From positions 1 through 64,000 of the IMG/VR virus record IMGVR_UViG_3300036766_000988: a stretch of DNA of 64,000 bases. One strand, given 5' to 3'. Positions 51,933-58,748 of the stretch are shown here, piece after piece. The position numbers and the translations under genes are program-made. How positions within the stretch are numbered: position 1 is the first letter of the stretch; each line of letters opens with the position of its first letter. The stretch is from a virus. The notes beneath the pieces were generated by a model. It made no database searches and was not told the origin of the DNA. It worked only from the letters and a program-made list of their open reading frames with translations.

Positions 51933-52527
51933 CTTGGCCTCGCCAGCAGAACAGAAAATCCGCCCCGCTGTTTCAGGTGTTCTCCCAGCTCGAACCAGGC
52001 CTCATGGGGCTTCGTGCGGCCCGAATCGCTCACAAGAAGTTGATACTGACCCGTCCTGCGAGAGTCGGGAGGGCCGTCCCATTTCAGACGCGTACCGCAG
52101 TAGAGGACCCAGTGGTCAGTCTCAAAAACCATGGGCTCGTGAACCGCTTTCACCTGCGCGATGGCGTAGTAGCCTGCGTCGAAGGCCATCGTGAGCCACT
52201 CGCGCCACTCCATCGACTGCGACCACGACGGGTCACCCCAAGCACGCTGGGCATCCCACGTGGGCCAAAATGGAGTGCGGGTGATGAAGCGATCGATGGA
52301 TCGAGTTTGGTAGAAAGCCTGCTTGAGGGCCTTCACCATCGAGGTGTAGTCGAAGGACTCGAACTTCTCCCCCTTGGGGTGGAGCTTGACGTACACCTCT
52401 TCCACCGACATGCCAAGAAGACCTGCTAGCACGCACCGCAGTCCCCTCCTGGGTGCAGCTCCGGCGTTGGCTGCTTCACGACCCGGCGCGGGAGAGCGAC
52501 AAGATTCTCTACGGTCGGATCGTCCAC
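51929..52527 (-). pseudogene. C39/papain-like peptidase homologue split by a -1 frameshift near 52429
   Basis: Two frames together read like one protein. GTG 52527 encodes 33 residues ending HPGGDCGAC and then TAG. Shifting back one base at 52429 continues LAGLLGMSVEEVYVKLHP to the stop at 51929. DCGACLAGLLGMSVEEV matches the nucleophile helix of C39-like phage proteins; DHWVLY later supplies the His. Adding one C after TGC would restore the frame. It may be a real lesion, programmed frameshift or sequencing error. Alone, the distal ORF starts at GTG 52432 and lacks the Cys. Confidence 0.65.
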
Positions 52528-52540
52528 GGGGCCTCGATCA

Positions 52541-52551
52541 TCCCTACACCG
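52541..52551 (-). promoter_or_regulatory. CGGTG-TAnnnn element of the peptidase-like gene
   Basis: CGGTG-TAGGGA, 13 bases before GTG 52527. Confidence 0.4.
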
Positions 52552-52554
52552 GGC

Positions 52555-52734
52555 TCAATCGAACCGGAACGTCGTCTTACCCCCCGCCTTGATATAGGCT
52601 GCGATCCACGCATCGATGAAGGTCCGCATCGGGAGCGAGATGTCTATCGTGTCGATGGCTTCATCGGCAGCATCCCGAGCGTGGGAAGAAGGGAAGTGCT
52701 CCCTGTACCAAGCTGCTGCATCCTGCTTTTTCAA
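52555..52734 (-). CDS. Small helical protein from TTG
   Basis: 59 residues (MKKQDAAAWYREHFPSSHARD ... with KTTFRFD at the end). The TTG start overlaps the upstream stop as TTGA, the same arrangement as at 28794 and 56746. Helix followed by a short strand. No family. Confidence 0.55.
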   Translation of the reverse strand: MKKQDAAAWYREHFPSSHARDAADEAIDTIDISLPMRTFIDAWIAAYIKAGGKTTFRFD

Positions 52735-52979
52735 CGACCACGACTTTCAGGGGTTTGCAACATCCGCGTGCCGTTTGGAAAGATGTCGTAGTACATCCCT
52801 TCTTCGTAGCGCGTGTGACGAGTCCCGTTCTCCGTGCGCTTGGCCCATTCAAGCAAGGCAGCCGCCTTCGAAAGGGGGCCGGTCACGTCGATCCAACCAT
52901 CCGCCCAGTCGTACTCCCGAATGATGTAGAGCCCATCAGGAGACTCAGGGATCTCGGGAGCATTTCCGAGCACAGACAT
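52731..52979 (-). CDS. Small hypothetical protein
   Basis: 82 residues; DGLYIIREYDWADGWIDVTG and EEGMYYDIFPNGTRML, alpha/beta, like small phage proteins of unknown role. In frame with the open frame upstream through a single TAG. Confidence 0.65.
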   Translation of the reverse strand: MSVLGNAPEIPESPDGLYIIREYDWADGWIDVTGPLSKAAALLEWAKRTENGTRHTRYEEGMYYDIFPNGTRMLQTPESRGR

Positions 52980-52991
52980 AGCCAGGGCTTT

Positions 52992-53255
52992 CTACGGTAC
53001 GACTTCGAGGAGATCTCGAATCGGGCCTGCGTCAAGTTGACCTTCAACAGGACGCACTACCGTCCAACCCGCCACTACACCAAGCGGCCTCCGAGCGCGA
53101 AAGCAGCGCCCCACTTGGTCTCGAAGTACCGCTCCTGCCTCTACCACCGCAGACACCCCGTCCTGCTCCAACCGAACCGAAGGGCCCAGACTTTCGGCCC
53201 ACGAAGGTAGTGACGTGCCATGATCTCGTACGGCATAGTTATCCGGTCTGATCAA
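52992..53255 (-). CDS. Doubtful open reading frame
   Basis: 87 codons open from TTG 53255, overlapping the gene before it by 17 bases. G-rich first codon positions favour coding, but there is no ribosome-binding site. A competing frame starts at ATG 53236, 2 bases after the upstream TAA, and reads MPYEIMARHYLRGPKVWAL with in-frame TAGs at 53141 and later. One of the two is probably expressed; I cannot decide which. Confidence 0.3.
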   Translation of the reverse strand: MIRPDNYAVRDHGTSLPSWAESLGPSVRLEQDGVSAVVEAGAVLRDQVGRCFRARRPLGVVAGWTVVRPVEGQLDAGPIRDLLEVVP

Positions 53256-53412
53256 CCAGGAGGCGAAGTTTGACCAAGGCCGTGACCAGCGCGTTGTCCT
53301 GCTCGAATGTCTTGAACACAGTCAAGAGTTTCCCGCTTTGCATCCCCAGCGTAGCTGCTGCCACAAGAGATGCGATCTCTTGTGGGGTCAACTTCACATT
53401 GATCTCGGGCAC
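53239..53412 (-). CDS. Small helical protein
   Basis: 57 residues from GTG 53412 with GGAG five bases upstream. EINVKLTPQEIASLVAAA and ALVTALVKLRLLVDQ form amphipathic helices. Located between the Nudix gene and the doubtful ORF. Confidence 0.6.
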   Translation of the reverse strand: MPEINVKLTPQEIASLVAAATLGMQSGKLLTVFKTFEQDNALVTALVKLRLLVDQTG

Positions 53413-53447
53413 AAGCTCTCCTCGTCCTTGCTGGCCCAGAACAGGGC

Positions 53448-54224
53448 TCAGATCTTAATGTCCTTCCGACGCTCCTCTTCGGCTTCGATACCCTTGAGAG
53501 CACGAGCCCAGTCGTCCACGTGCATGAGCCGCATCGACCCAAACATGGGATAGCCGTTGATCCCTCGCGGCAAGGCTGCGTTCCAGTACTCCCAGATGCA
53601 CCCGATTTGGCTGAGCGACTCCTTGTTGTACTGGGAGAGCCCTCCCAACGCGAGGGGCAGAAAGACCAACCCGACCACCTGCGCACCTCCGTTCGGGTTG
53701 ATGTGCTTGTCTGTGAAAATCGAGTTGCCGAGAAAATCGAAGACGAACTTCTTGAGATCCTCGTCAGCCATCCGAGGCAAGTCGAGCGCCGGAGCGAAGC
53801 CATCCCAGTCCCCAGGAAGCTCGTCGTCGATGCCGAGAAGCCCGAGGTGCTTGAAAAGGCCGTGGTTGTACTCCCGGAACGTGCAGTTGGGTTCGAGGAC
53901 CCTCTTGAAAGGAACCCATCCGACCCACGTGTTGGGCTCACACGCTGAGGGCTCGCCCTTGAAAGAGTCGATCCTGTAGACCCAAGCAACCTTGTTGTCC
54001 ACGGGGTCTACGCGCTCGTAGACCTTGACGGCCTCCTCGACTTCGACACCGCCCTCTTCCCGTGTTTCGCGTCTTACCGCGACAGCCGGATCCTCGCCAG
54101 GTTCGATCTTTCCCCCAGGAAGCCCAAGATCTTCGAGGTTGCCCTTACGAGAGATCGCCAGGACTTCCTTGCCGTTCTTCCCCTCACGAAGGAAGAGCGC
54201 AACAACGCTGCTCGGGGACTCCAT
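53448..54224 (-). CDS. Nudix hydrolase with C-terminal phage domain
   Basis: 258 residues. Nudix box at 38-60: G38, E44, R52-E53, E56-E57 all present (GGKIEPGEDPAVAV, RRETREEGG). The second half (about 140-245) contains FTDKHINPNGG, VVGLVFLPLALGG and PRGINGYPMFGSMRL, a conserved phage region I recognise but cannot name. Substrate could be a nucleotide cap, dNTP or ADP-ribose derivative. CGGTG-TAGTGA lies 6 bases before the ATG. Confidence 0.85.
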   Translation of the reverse strand: MESPSSVVALFLREGKNGKEVLAISRKGNLEDLGLPGGKIEPGEDPAVAVRRETREEGGVEVEEAVKVYERVDPVDNKVAWVYRIDSFKGEPSACEPNTWVGWVPFKRVLEPNCTFREYNHGLFKHLGLLGIDDELPGDWDGFAPALDLPRMADEDLKKFVFDFLGNSIFTDKHINPNGGAQVVGLVFLPLALGGLSQYNKESLSQIGCIWEYWNAALPRGINGYPMFGSMRLMHVDDWARALKGIEAEEERRKDIKI

Positions 54225-54230
54225 GTAAGA

Positions 54231-54241
54231 TCACTACACCG
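54231..54241 (-). promoter_or_regulatory. CGGTG-TAnnnn element of the Nudix gene
   Basis: CGGTG-TAGTGA, 6 bases before ATG 54224, starting at the base after the upstream stop codon. Confidence 0.55.
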
Positions 54242-54397
54242 CTAGAAGCGGTCGTAGTCTCTCGTCTTGCGTAGAGGTCTGTGTTTCCGGGGGTTGGGAG
54301 ACTCCCAACGAAGTACATCCGCCAGCACAACGAATAGGAGCGCCGCAAGAACAAGGGCGATCCACAAGACATCTTCGATCGAGACGCTGTCGGCCAT
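54242..54397 (-). CDS. Small single-pass membrane protein
   Basis: 51 residues: acidic N-terminus, one membrane helix (LWIALVLAALLFVVLADVL, 11-29), then a basic tail (PRKHRPLRKTRDYDRF). Positive-inside rule places the C-terminus in the cytoplasm. Could be a holin-like, spanin-like or exclusion peptide. Confidence 0.6.
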   Translation of the reverse strand: MADSVSIEDVLWIALVLAALLFVVLADVLRWESPNPRKHRPLRKTRDYDRF

Positions 54398-54467
54398 GGA
54401 AAGCGGAAGGGACGACCCTCAAGCGGTCCCTTACAGGCGGCCAAGAGCACGTCCCCTCCAGTCCCCT

Positions 54468-54710
54468 CTACACCGAAATGTCGTCGGACAAGAGACGTTC
54501 CCAGAACGTGGGCAGTTCTCGTTCCGTCGCATTCAGTTGCGCGACAAGCGGGTGTGAATGAGGCGCGTCTTGCCGCAGAACACTCCACCGCACCCCGCAG
54601 TCAGCACAAAAGATCGTGATGGGCTGCCACGGACGCTTACCTTCGTGACACCCGAGCGTATGCCCCTTCTTCCGAACGTGGTCCCGAGCTTTCTCGATAG
54701 ACGTCTTCAT
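54468..54710 (-). CDS. Small Cys/His protein with C-terminal FWERLLSDDISV
   Basis: 80 residues. GHTLGCHEGKR and FCADCGVRW give a likely zinc site; the C-terminus carries the shared motif. Its last codons (TCG GTG TAG) also form a CGGTG-TAGAGG element. Confidence 0.65.
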   Translation of the reverse strand: MKTSIEKARDHVRKKGHTLGCHEGKRPWQPITIFCADCGVRWSVLRQDAPHSHPLVAQLNATERELPTFWERLLSDDISV

Positions 54711-54991
54711 AGGAACCCCTCATCGAGGATCTTAGCCCAGGCAGAGCCGTCACGCGGAGGAATGTGTCGAAAGGCTTTTTCGAGCACAACACGAGCTTCT
54801 TCTGAGGTCAGGAGCACCCGCAGGGCCCCTGATTGGACAAGGGTGATCCTTGAAATACGCACCTGGAACGAACACGAACGGCAAAACAGCAAGACCCCGA
54901 GCCCGCGACGTACATCCGGAGTCACCAAGATATCTCGGTGGATGGTCGTTTCCACGTGCTTCCGCATGCGGGCAATAGCCGAATTGCTCAT
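54707..54991 (-). CDS. Small zinc-like protein with C-terminal SAWAKILDEGFL
   Basis: 94 residues; LLFCRSCSFQVRI at 34-46 is a zinc knuckle, the rest helical. The C-terminus is a variant of the shared motif. ATGA overlaps on both sides. Confidence 0.65.
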   Translation of the reverse strand: MSNSAIARMRKHVETTIHRDILVTPDVRRGLGVLLFCRSCSFQVRISRITLVQSGALRVLLTSEEARVVLEKAFRHIPPRDGSAWAKILDEGFL

Positions 54992-55281
54992 CTGCGTTGT
55001 TTGCGCTTGTGAGGACGGATCTTGACCCGCCCGTCTTGTTTGCTGATCCAGGCAACTGTCTTCGCGAACTCCGCATGCCCGAGAAGAGCCTCGACCGTGT
55101 AGTACGTCGCTTTCAATTCACGGTTCGTGAAGAACGCGTGAATCGACTTGTGGCAGTCTCGGCAAAGGGTCTTGGTAACCTTTCCCCCCAGACTCTTCGG
55201 CACGAGATGATGGTCAGTCGGGTGATAATTGGGCCGCAGACAGAGCGGGCACCTATCAGGTGTCGTCATCAAGGAAGTCAT
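54988..55281 (-). CDS. HNH endonuclease-like protein
   Basis: 97 residues. CPLCLRPN (11-18), HHLVPKSLGG (24-33), CRDCHKSIHAFF (40-51) follow the HNH order with two CxxC pairs. Basic C-terminus (KIRPHKRKQRR). In phages this type is either a packaging-associated nuclease or a homing enzyme. ATG 55281 or 55269; both overlap the upstream gene. Confidence 0.8.
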   Translation of the reverse strand: MTSLMTTPDRCPLCLRPNYHPTDHHLVPKSLGGKVTKTLCRDCHKSIHAFFTNRELKATYYTVEALLGHAEFAKTVAWISKQDGRVKIRPHKRKQRR

Positions 55282-55570
55282 CTTGGAGCCTCATCCAAGC
55301 AGTCGGTCGCTCTGTCGTGATGCCGGGTATTTTGAGCATCGCCTTGAGAAGTTGCTGTGGACCATCCTGCATCTTGTAGAAAGGCGCCAGCTCAGGTTCA
55401 GCCATGATCTCACCGTGCGTGATGCTCCACTCCTTGGCGCACTTGCGACAGCGAAAGCACCAGGTCATCGGATAGGGGTGAATCCGTACCTGGGCATCGA
55501 ACTCCCGGTGCTGGGGCGTCCGCGTGATATGCTCGAAGATCTCCCCGATTGTTTGACGAGCTTTACTCAT
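55256..55570 (-). CDS. Zinc-finger-like protein with C-terminal TAWMRLQDDFLDDDT
   Basis: 104 residues from ATG 55570. TWCFRCRKCAKEWS at 36-49 is a CxxCxxC knuckle. The frame extends 336 bases further upstream but only as antisense-quality sequence through the next gene. Shared acidic C-terminal motif. Confidence 0.65.
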   Translation of the reverse strand: MSKARQTIGEIFEHITRTPQHREFDAQVRIHPYPMTWCFRCRKCAKEWSITHGEIMAEPELAPFYKMQDGPQQLLKAMLKIPGITTERPTAWMRLQDDFLDDDT

Positions 55571-56222
55571 CGTCTCCAAGGAGTTCCCCAACTTTCTCCC
55601 ACGCGATGGGACGATCCCGTCCTGCCGTGAGCTTCGCAGACTCAATCTCAGCTCCCCATCCGAACCTGTCCGTGAGGTCTGGGCGCCCCCCGGCAGCGAT
55701 CTCATCCTCTGAGAAGACCCAAGAACGCCGACATCTTGTAAGATCGGCGTAACACGAGATCGTCCACGCAGTGAGGAACGTGCGTCGGTCAAGGCCCTCA
55801 GCGAGCGAGCCCCCTTGCTCAATTGTGAAGCTCCGATGCTTGTCCAACGCGACGTGATCTCGAAGGTCTTTGAGTTTGCGGGTGAATCCATTCGCAAGAC
55901 CTGCAAACGCTTCGGGATTCACGCTCTCGATGTGAACCCGCACCTCGGGTTCAAGATCGAAGAGGAAGCTCACGAAGTTCGGCTCTTGAGGTCCCCCTAG
56001 GGTGCCTTCCAAGAGGACTTGGCCCATGGCCACCGTGGAGTCGTAGAACACGTTGACACCCCACGCCATCCCGGCCGGGCCATACCCGAGGGTCATACGG
56101 TCGAAAATATCGAGCCTTGGCGCGATTGGTGCAAATTCGGCCTCAGCGACCCGGATGCTGGTGACCCGACCATCCTCCCGCTGGATGAAGTCGAAGGCGG
56201 TCGAGAGCTGCTCAGGGGTCAC
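55563..56222 (-). CDS. Hypothetical protein with C-terminal IAWEKVGELLGDDE
   Basis: 219 residues from GTG 56222, with CGGTG-TAGACT 6 bases upstream. Alpha/beta with FVSFLFDLEPEVRVHIESV; C-terminal half helical. Shared C-terminal motif, variant form. No family. Confidence 0.65.
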   Translation of the reverse strand: MTPEQLSTAFDFIQREDGRVTSIRVAEAEFAPIAPRLDIFDRMTLGYGPAGMAWGVNVFYDSTVAMGQVLLEGTLGGPQEPNFVSFLFDLEPEVRVHIESVNPEAFAGLANGFTRKLKDLRDHVALDKHRSFTIEQGGSLAEGLDRRTFLTAWTISCYADLTRCRRSWVFSEDEIAAGGRPDLTDRFGWGAEIESAKLTAGRDRPIAWEKVGELLGDDE

Positions 56223-56228
56223 CTAGAA

Positions 56229-56239
56229 AGTCTACACCG
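56229..56239 (-). promoter_or_regulatory. CGGTG-TAnnnn element
   Basis: CGGTG-TAGACT, 6 bases before GTG 56222. Confidence 0.55.
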
Positions 56240-56249
56240 GATCGTCGAA

Positions 56250-56492
56250 CTACCTACCACGACGAAGCTTCCCTACGCTCCCGCGCCCTCCCTCGGTCGT
56301 GTGCTGTACGTCGCGCCGCACGGTCGTCCCACACTCCTCGCAGGAGCCCCGGCCATGCTTGCAGAGCTTCGGAGGATCAGGCTCCACGTACTCGAACGAA
56401 GGCGCCCCCCTCCACCAGTCCTTGGTTTCCCGAGTAGGTGGCGCTTCAAAAGGATTCTTCGTAGACTCACGGGGCCAGGGCTTCGTGCTCAT
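56250..56492 (-). CDS. Small hypothetical protein
   Basis: 80 residues from ATG 56492 (ATGA overlap). KLCKHGRGSCEECG near 45-58 is a zinc-like segment; the rest is Pro/Glu/Arg-rich and probably disordered. Confidence 0.6.
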   Translation of the reverse strand: MSTKPWPRESTKNPFEAPPTRETKDWWRGAPSFEYVEPDPPKLCKHGRGSCEECGTTVRRDVQHTTEGGRGSVGKLRRGR

Positions 56493-56746
56493 GTTCGGCG
56501 GTTCCTTCGACGGTCGAGCCAGTTGAGAAAGCGCTGCCACCTGTTGGTGGGCCACCACGTGCGAACGAGCTTACTCCCGTAGGGGCGTCCGCGCAGGACT
56601 ACTTCCTTGAGGATGCCACACCGGCACTCGTGACACGTAGTGTCGATGGGATGCTCAGCAATCTTGTCCTCGGGGGGCAGCCTACTGAAGGCCCTTCGAC
56701 AGAAGGTGAAGTCGAGGAAGACGCCTCCTGGATAGTGGAGCTTCAA
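56489..56746 (-). CDS. Small Cys-rich protein from TTG
   Basis: 85 residues. TTG 56746 overlaps the upstream TGA as TTGA, with GGAG eight bases before it; upstream GTGs would overlap more. CHECRCG near 37-43 and an early Cys; C-terminus NRWQRFLNWLDRR is helical and basic, not the acidic motif. Confidence 0.6.
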   Translation of the reverse strand: MKLHYPGGVFLDFTFCRRAFSRLPPEDKIAEHPIDTTCHECRCGILKEVVLRGRPYGSKLVRTWWPTNRWQRFLNWLDRRRNRRT

Positions 56747-57105
56747 GCAAGCTTCTCCGTGGCAGTGAGTTCCATCCACCGATGATCGCACCGATTGCAC
56801 TTGAAATGAAAGTGCTTTGGTGCATTCGGGATCTCACACACGATGAAAGTCTGACCCCACCTCCGAAGAAACCAGAAACCGTTCTTCAGGACGTAGTGGC
56901 CGCTCCCGCGACAAATTTGTCCCCAGTAAGTGATGTACTCACTACTGGCCTTACACTCGGCGCACACACGTTTCCCAAACTCGACGAACGGAAGCATCTG
57001 GGAGGATGCTTCTTCCCGCGCCCGGCAGACTTCACACGCCTGGGCCCTGTAGGGGCTCTCGCTCTTGGGTTCGGATTCGGGTTTCTCCGTCACGACGTCG
57101 GTCAT
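56743..57105 (-). CDS. Double zinc-finger protein
   Basis: 120 residues. CEVCRAREE at 24-32, CAECKA at 48-53, then a C-terminal CNRCDHRW at 103-110. CGGTG-TAGTAG lies 5 bases before the ATG. Resembles small DNA/RNA-binding phage proteins; no assignment. Confidence 0.7.
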   Translation of the reverse strand: MTDVVTEKPESEPKSESPYRAQACEVCRAREEASSQMLPFVEFGKRVCAECKASSEYITYWGQICRGSGHYVLKNGFWFLRRWGQTFIVCEIPNAPKHFHFKCNRCDHRWMELTATEKLA

Positions 57106-57110
57106 CGCGA

Positions 57111-57121
57111 CTACTACACCG
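57111..57121 (-). promoter_or_regulatory. CGGTG-TAnnnn element
   Basis: CGGTG-TAGTAG, 5 bases before ATG 57105. Confidence 0.55.
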
Positions 57122-57124
57122 GCT

Positions 57125-57529
57125 CTAGTGCCAGTAGAGCGCCACGGGCGTTTCGGGGTCTAACCCCGCCAGGTACGCCCAGATGGCTTTGTTCTTCCGA
57201 TACTCGGTGACCCCCTTGCGCTTCGCAAGCGCTACGAGATCCTTCGCCAGCACGCAGTAGATCTCTTCTCCGTACGGAGTCGTTTTCGTGACCCCATACC
57301 CATGCTCCTCACACACCTGCTCCCCCTCGCCCACGACATAGCCTTCGGGAAGCCGATGCGTCCCCAGAAAAGAATAGAAGTTCTCGGAAACTGGTTTTCC
57401 GGTCTTCTCCTCGATCTTCTGGATCTCCTCGAAGATCGGACTGCGGTGGCAGTTGAGGATGGTGTGGGAAAACTGAAAGGAAGGCACCGGATACGAATCA
57501 AACGGCAACAGGTAGAGGTCGAGGCCCAT
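57125..57529 (-). CDS. Conserved phage protein (MGLDLYLLPFD type)
   Basis: 134 residues. MGLDLYLLPFDSYP, a His-rich strand (FSHTILNCHRSPIFEEI) and TPYGEEIYCVLAKDLVALA match a small protein I have seen in several phages; function unknown. Start is fixed by CGGTG-TAGAGT 5 bases upstream. Confidence 0.7.
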   Translation of the reverse strand: MGLDLYLLPFDSYPVPSFQFSHTILNCHRSPIFEEIQKIEEKTGKPVSENFYSFLGTHRLPEGYVVGEGEQVCEEHGYGVTKTTPYGEEIYCVLAKDLVALAKRKGVTEYRKNKAIWAYLAGLDPETPVALYWH

Positions 57530-57534
57530 GCTGT

Positions 57535-57545
57535 ACTCTACACCG
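57535..57545 (-). promoter_or_regulatory. CGGTG-TAnnnn element
   Basis: CGGTG-TAGAGT, 5 bases before ATG 57529; its bases also code for SSV-stop of the upstream gene. Confidence 0.6.
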
Positions 57546-57834
57546 AAGAGTCGTCCCCCAAGAGACGTTCCCATGCAGTAGGGGCTACCGGGTTACGAAG
57601 CTCAGGCGTCCTGGCGCGGATGTAGTCAAGGACTTGTTGTTTCGTGAGACTCGGCTCATGCACCATCTTGGTCGTGATCTCACACAGAAGGGAATCATCC
57701 TGAACGATCAGCACAGCCATGGCCCGAGCTGTGATGAAGTCCCCAGCCAACACCGTCTCGACCAAAGCCTTGACCCGTACAGCCTTGGCATCCTCAAAGG
57801 CGTCGAAAGTTTGGTTGCGTTCTTCTGAGGTCAT
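57538..57834 (-). CDS. Helical protein with C-terminal TAWERLLGDDSSV
   Basis: 98 residues, all helical (FDAFEDAKAVRVKALVETVL). The clearest copy of the shared C-terminal motif. ATGA overlap with the upstream gene. Confidence 0.65.
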   Translation of the reverse strand: MTSEERNQTFDAFEDAKAVRVKALVETVLAGDFITARAMAVLIVQDDSLLCEITTKMVHEPSLTKQQVLDYIRARTPELRNPVAPTAWERLLGDDSSV

Positions 57835-58367
57835 CGGAAAAACTTTCTCGCTCGAAAGTAGGTGTCGAGCGCCGCCTCAAGCCACTCACGAGGATCGTCG
57901 AAACCAGCCGCTGCCGTCAAACGATCCACCGTACGGGTATCCCCAAACATGGAGTCCCTGACAGTAGCGGCAAGCTTGTCCGCAGCCTCGGGCAACGAAA
58001 GAGGTATCCCGTGATCCTCCCGAAAGGATCCGGTCAAAAATTCGACGTGGCCATCGAGCAGCATTGTCAACATGCCGAGCCGAACCCCATTCGAATCCGC
58101 CAACGCTTGGACCTCTTGCGAGAGAAGAGGCTGACGCCACGACGCATTGGTCATCCGAAGCGTGATTCGAGAGCGACAAGATCCGTCCGGTGCCGCACCT
58201 TCGTTTGGAGGCGGATACGACGGCGTAATCCCAACCGTCCCCACCTCGATACCGTGGTTGATCGGCTCCCATGCCGTTGGCTCACGGACCCCAGCCACGA
58301 AGAGCTGGAGGGTGTCCGTCTCCGTGTACCACTCAACATGGTAGCCCACCCCCCGCTTGACGATCAC
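57831..58367 (-). CDS. Hypothetical protein
   Basis: 178 residues from GTG 58367, chosen for the GTGA overlap with the cREC gene; a longer ATG 58439 form would overlap by 76 bases. Beta N-terminus (GYHVEWYTETDTLQLFVAG), helical C-terminus (REWLEAALDTYFRARKFF). No family. Confidence 0.65.
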   Translation of the reverse strand: MIVKRGVGYHVEWYTETDTLQLFVAGVREPTAWEPINHGIEVGTVGITPSYPPPNEGAAPDGSCRSRITLRMTNASWRQPLLSQEVQALADSNGVRLGMLTMLLDGHVEFLTGSFREDHGIPLSLPEAADKLAATVRDSMFGDTRTVDRLTAAAGFDDPREWLEAALDTYFRARKFFR

Positions 58368-58732
58368 CGACGACCCCTGCGGATAGAAACGAATACCTGT
58401 TCGATTCGCGCTCGCCCTACAGGGTTCGCCGAGTGACATGTCAACTCTGCTGGACTTTCGAGACGGCCCAAGGCTACCTCTTCTTCGAGACAGGTCGCCA
58501 CGTCGTAGCCGGTCTGACCGGGCCCGAGATCATGGTCGAGCGACAAGCTCACAACTCGGTAGCCCTCGGTCCGCTGCCCATCCAGGATGTAGAGCGCCTG
58601 CCAGGCGGCCTCTACACGAGTCCACTCACTAGAAGGCGCCGGACGCTCGTCATCGAGCCACAGCTTCACCTGCTGGCCCTGCACGAACCGAGGACGGGCA
58701 TCCCAACAAGTCCCCCCACGGTCGATCATCAT
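58364..58732 (-). CDS. cREC-type receiver domain protein (cyclic-phosphate processing family)
   Basis: 122 residues. KLWLDDERPAP (23-33), LSLDHDLG (63-70), GYDVATCLEE and CHSANPVGRARI (99-110) are the phrases of the receiver-like domain named for predicted cyclic-phosphate processing in RNA-repair systems. It lacks a partner kinase. ATG 58732 has CGGTG-TAGGAA 5 bases upstream; the conserved core starts at an internal GTG (residue 22), a possible shorter start. Confidence 0.75.
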   Translation of the reverse strand: MMIDRGGTCWDARPRFVQGQQVKLWLDDERPAPSSEWTRVEAAWQALYILDGQRTEGYRVVSLSLDHDLGPGQTGYDVATCLEEEVALGRLESPAELTCHSANPVGRARIEQVFVSIRRGRR

Positions 58733-58737
58733 GCCGC

Positions 58738-58748
58738 TTCCTACACCG
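58738..58748 (-). promoter_or_regulatory. CGGTG-TAnnnn element of the cREC gene
   Basis: CGGTG-TAGGAA, 5 bases before ATG 58732; also encodes SSV-stop of the upstream gene. Confidence 0.55.
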
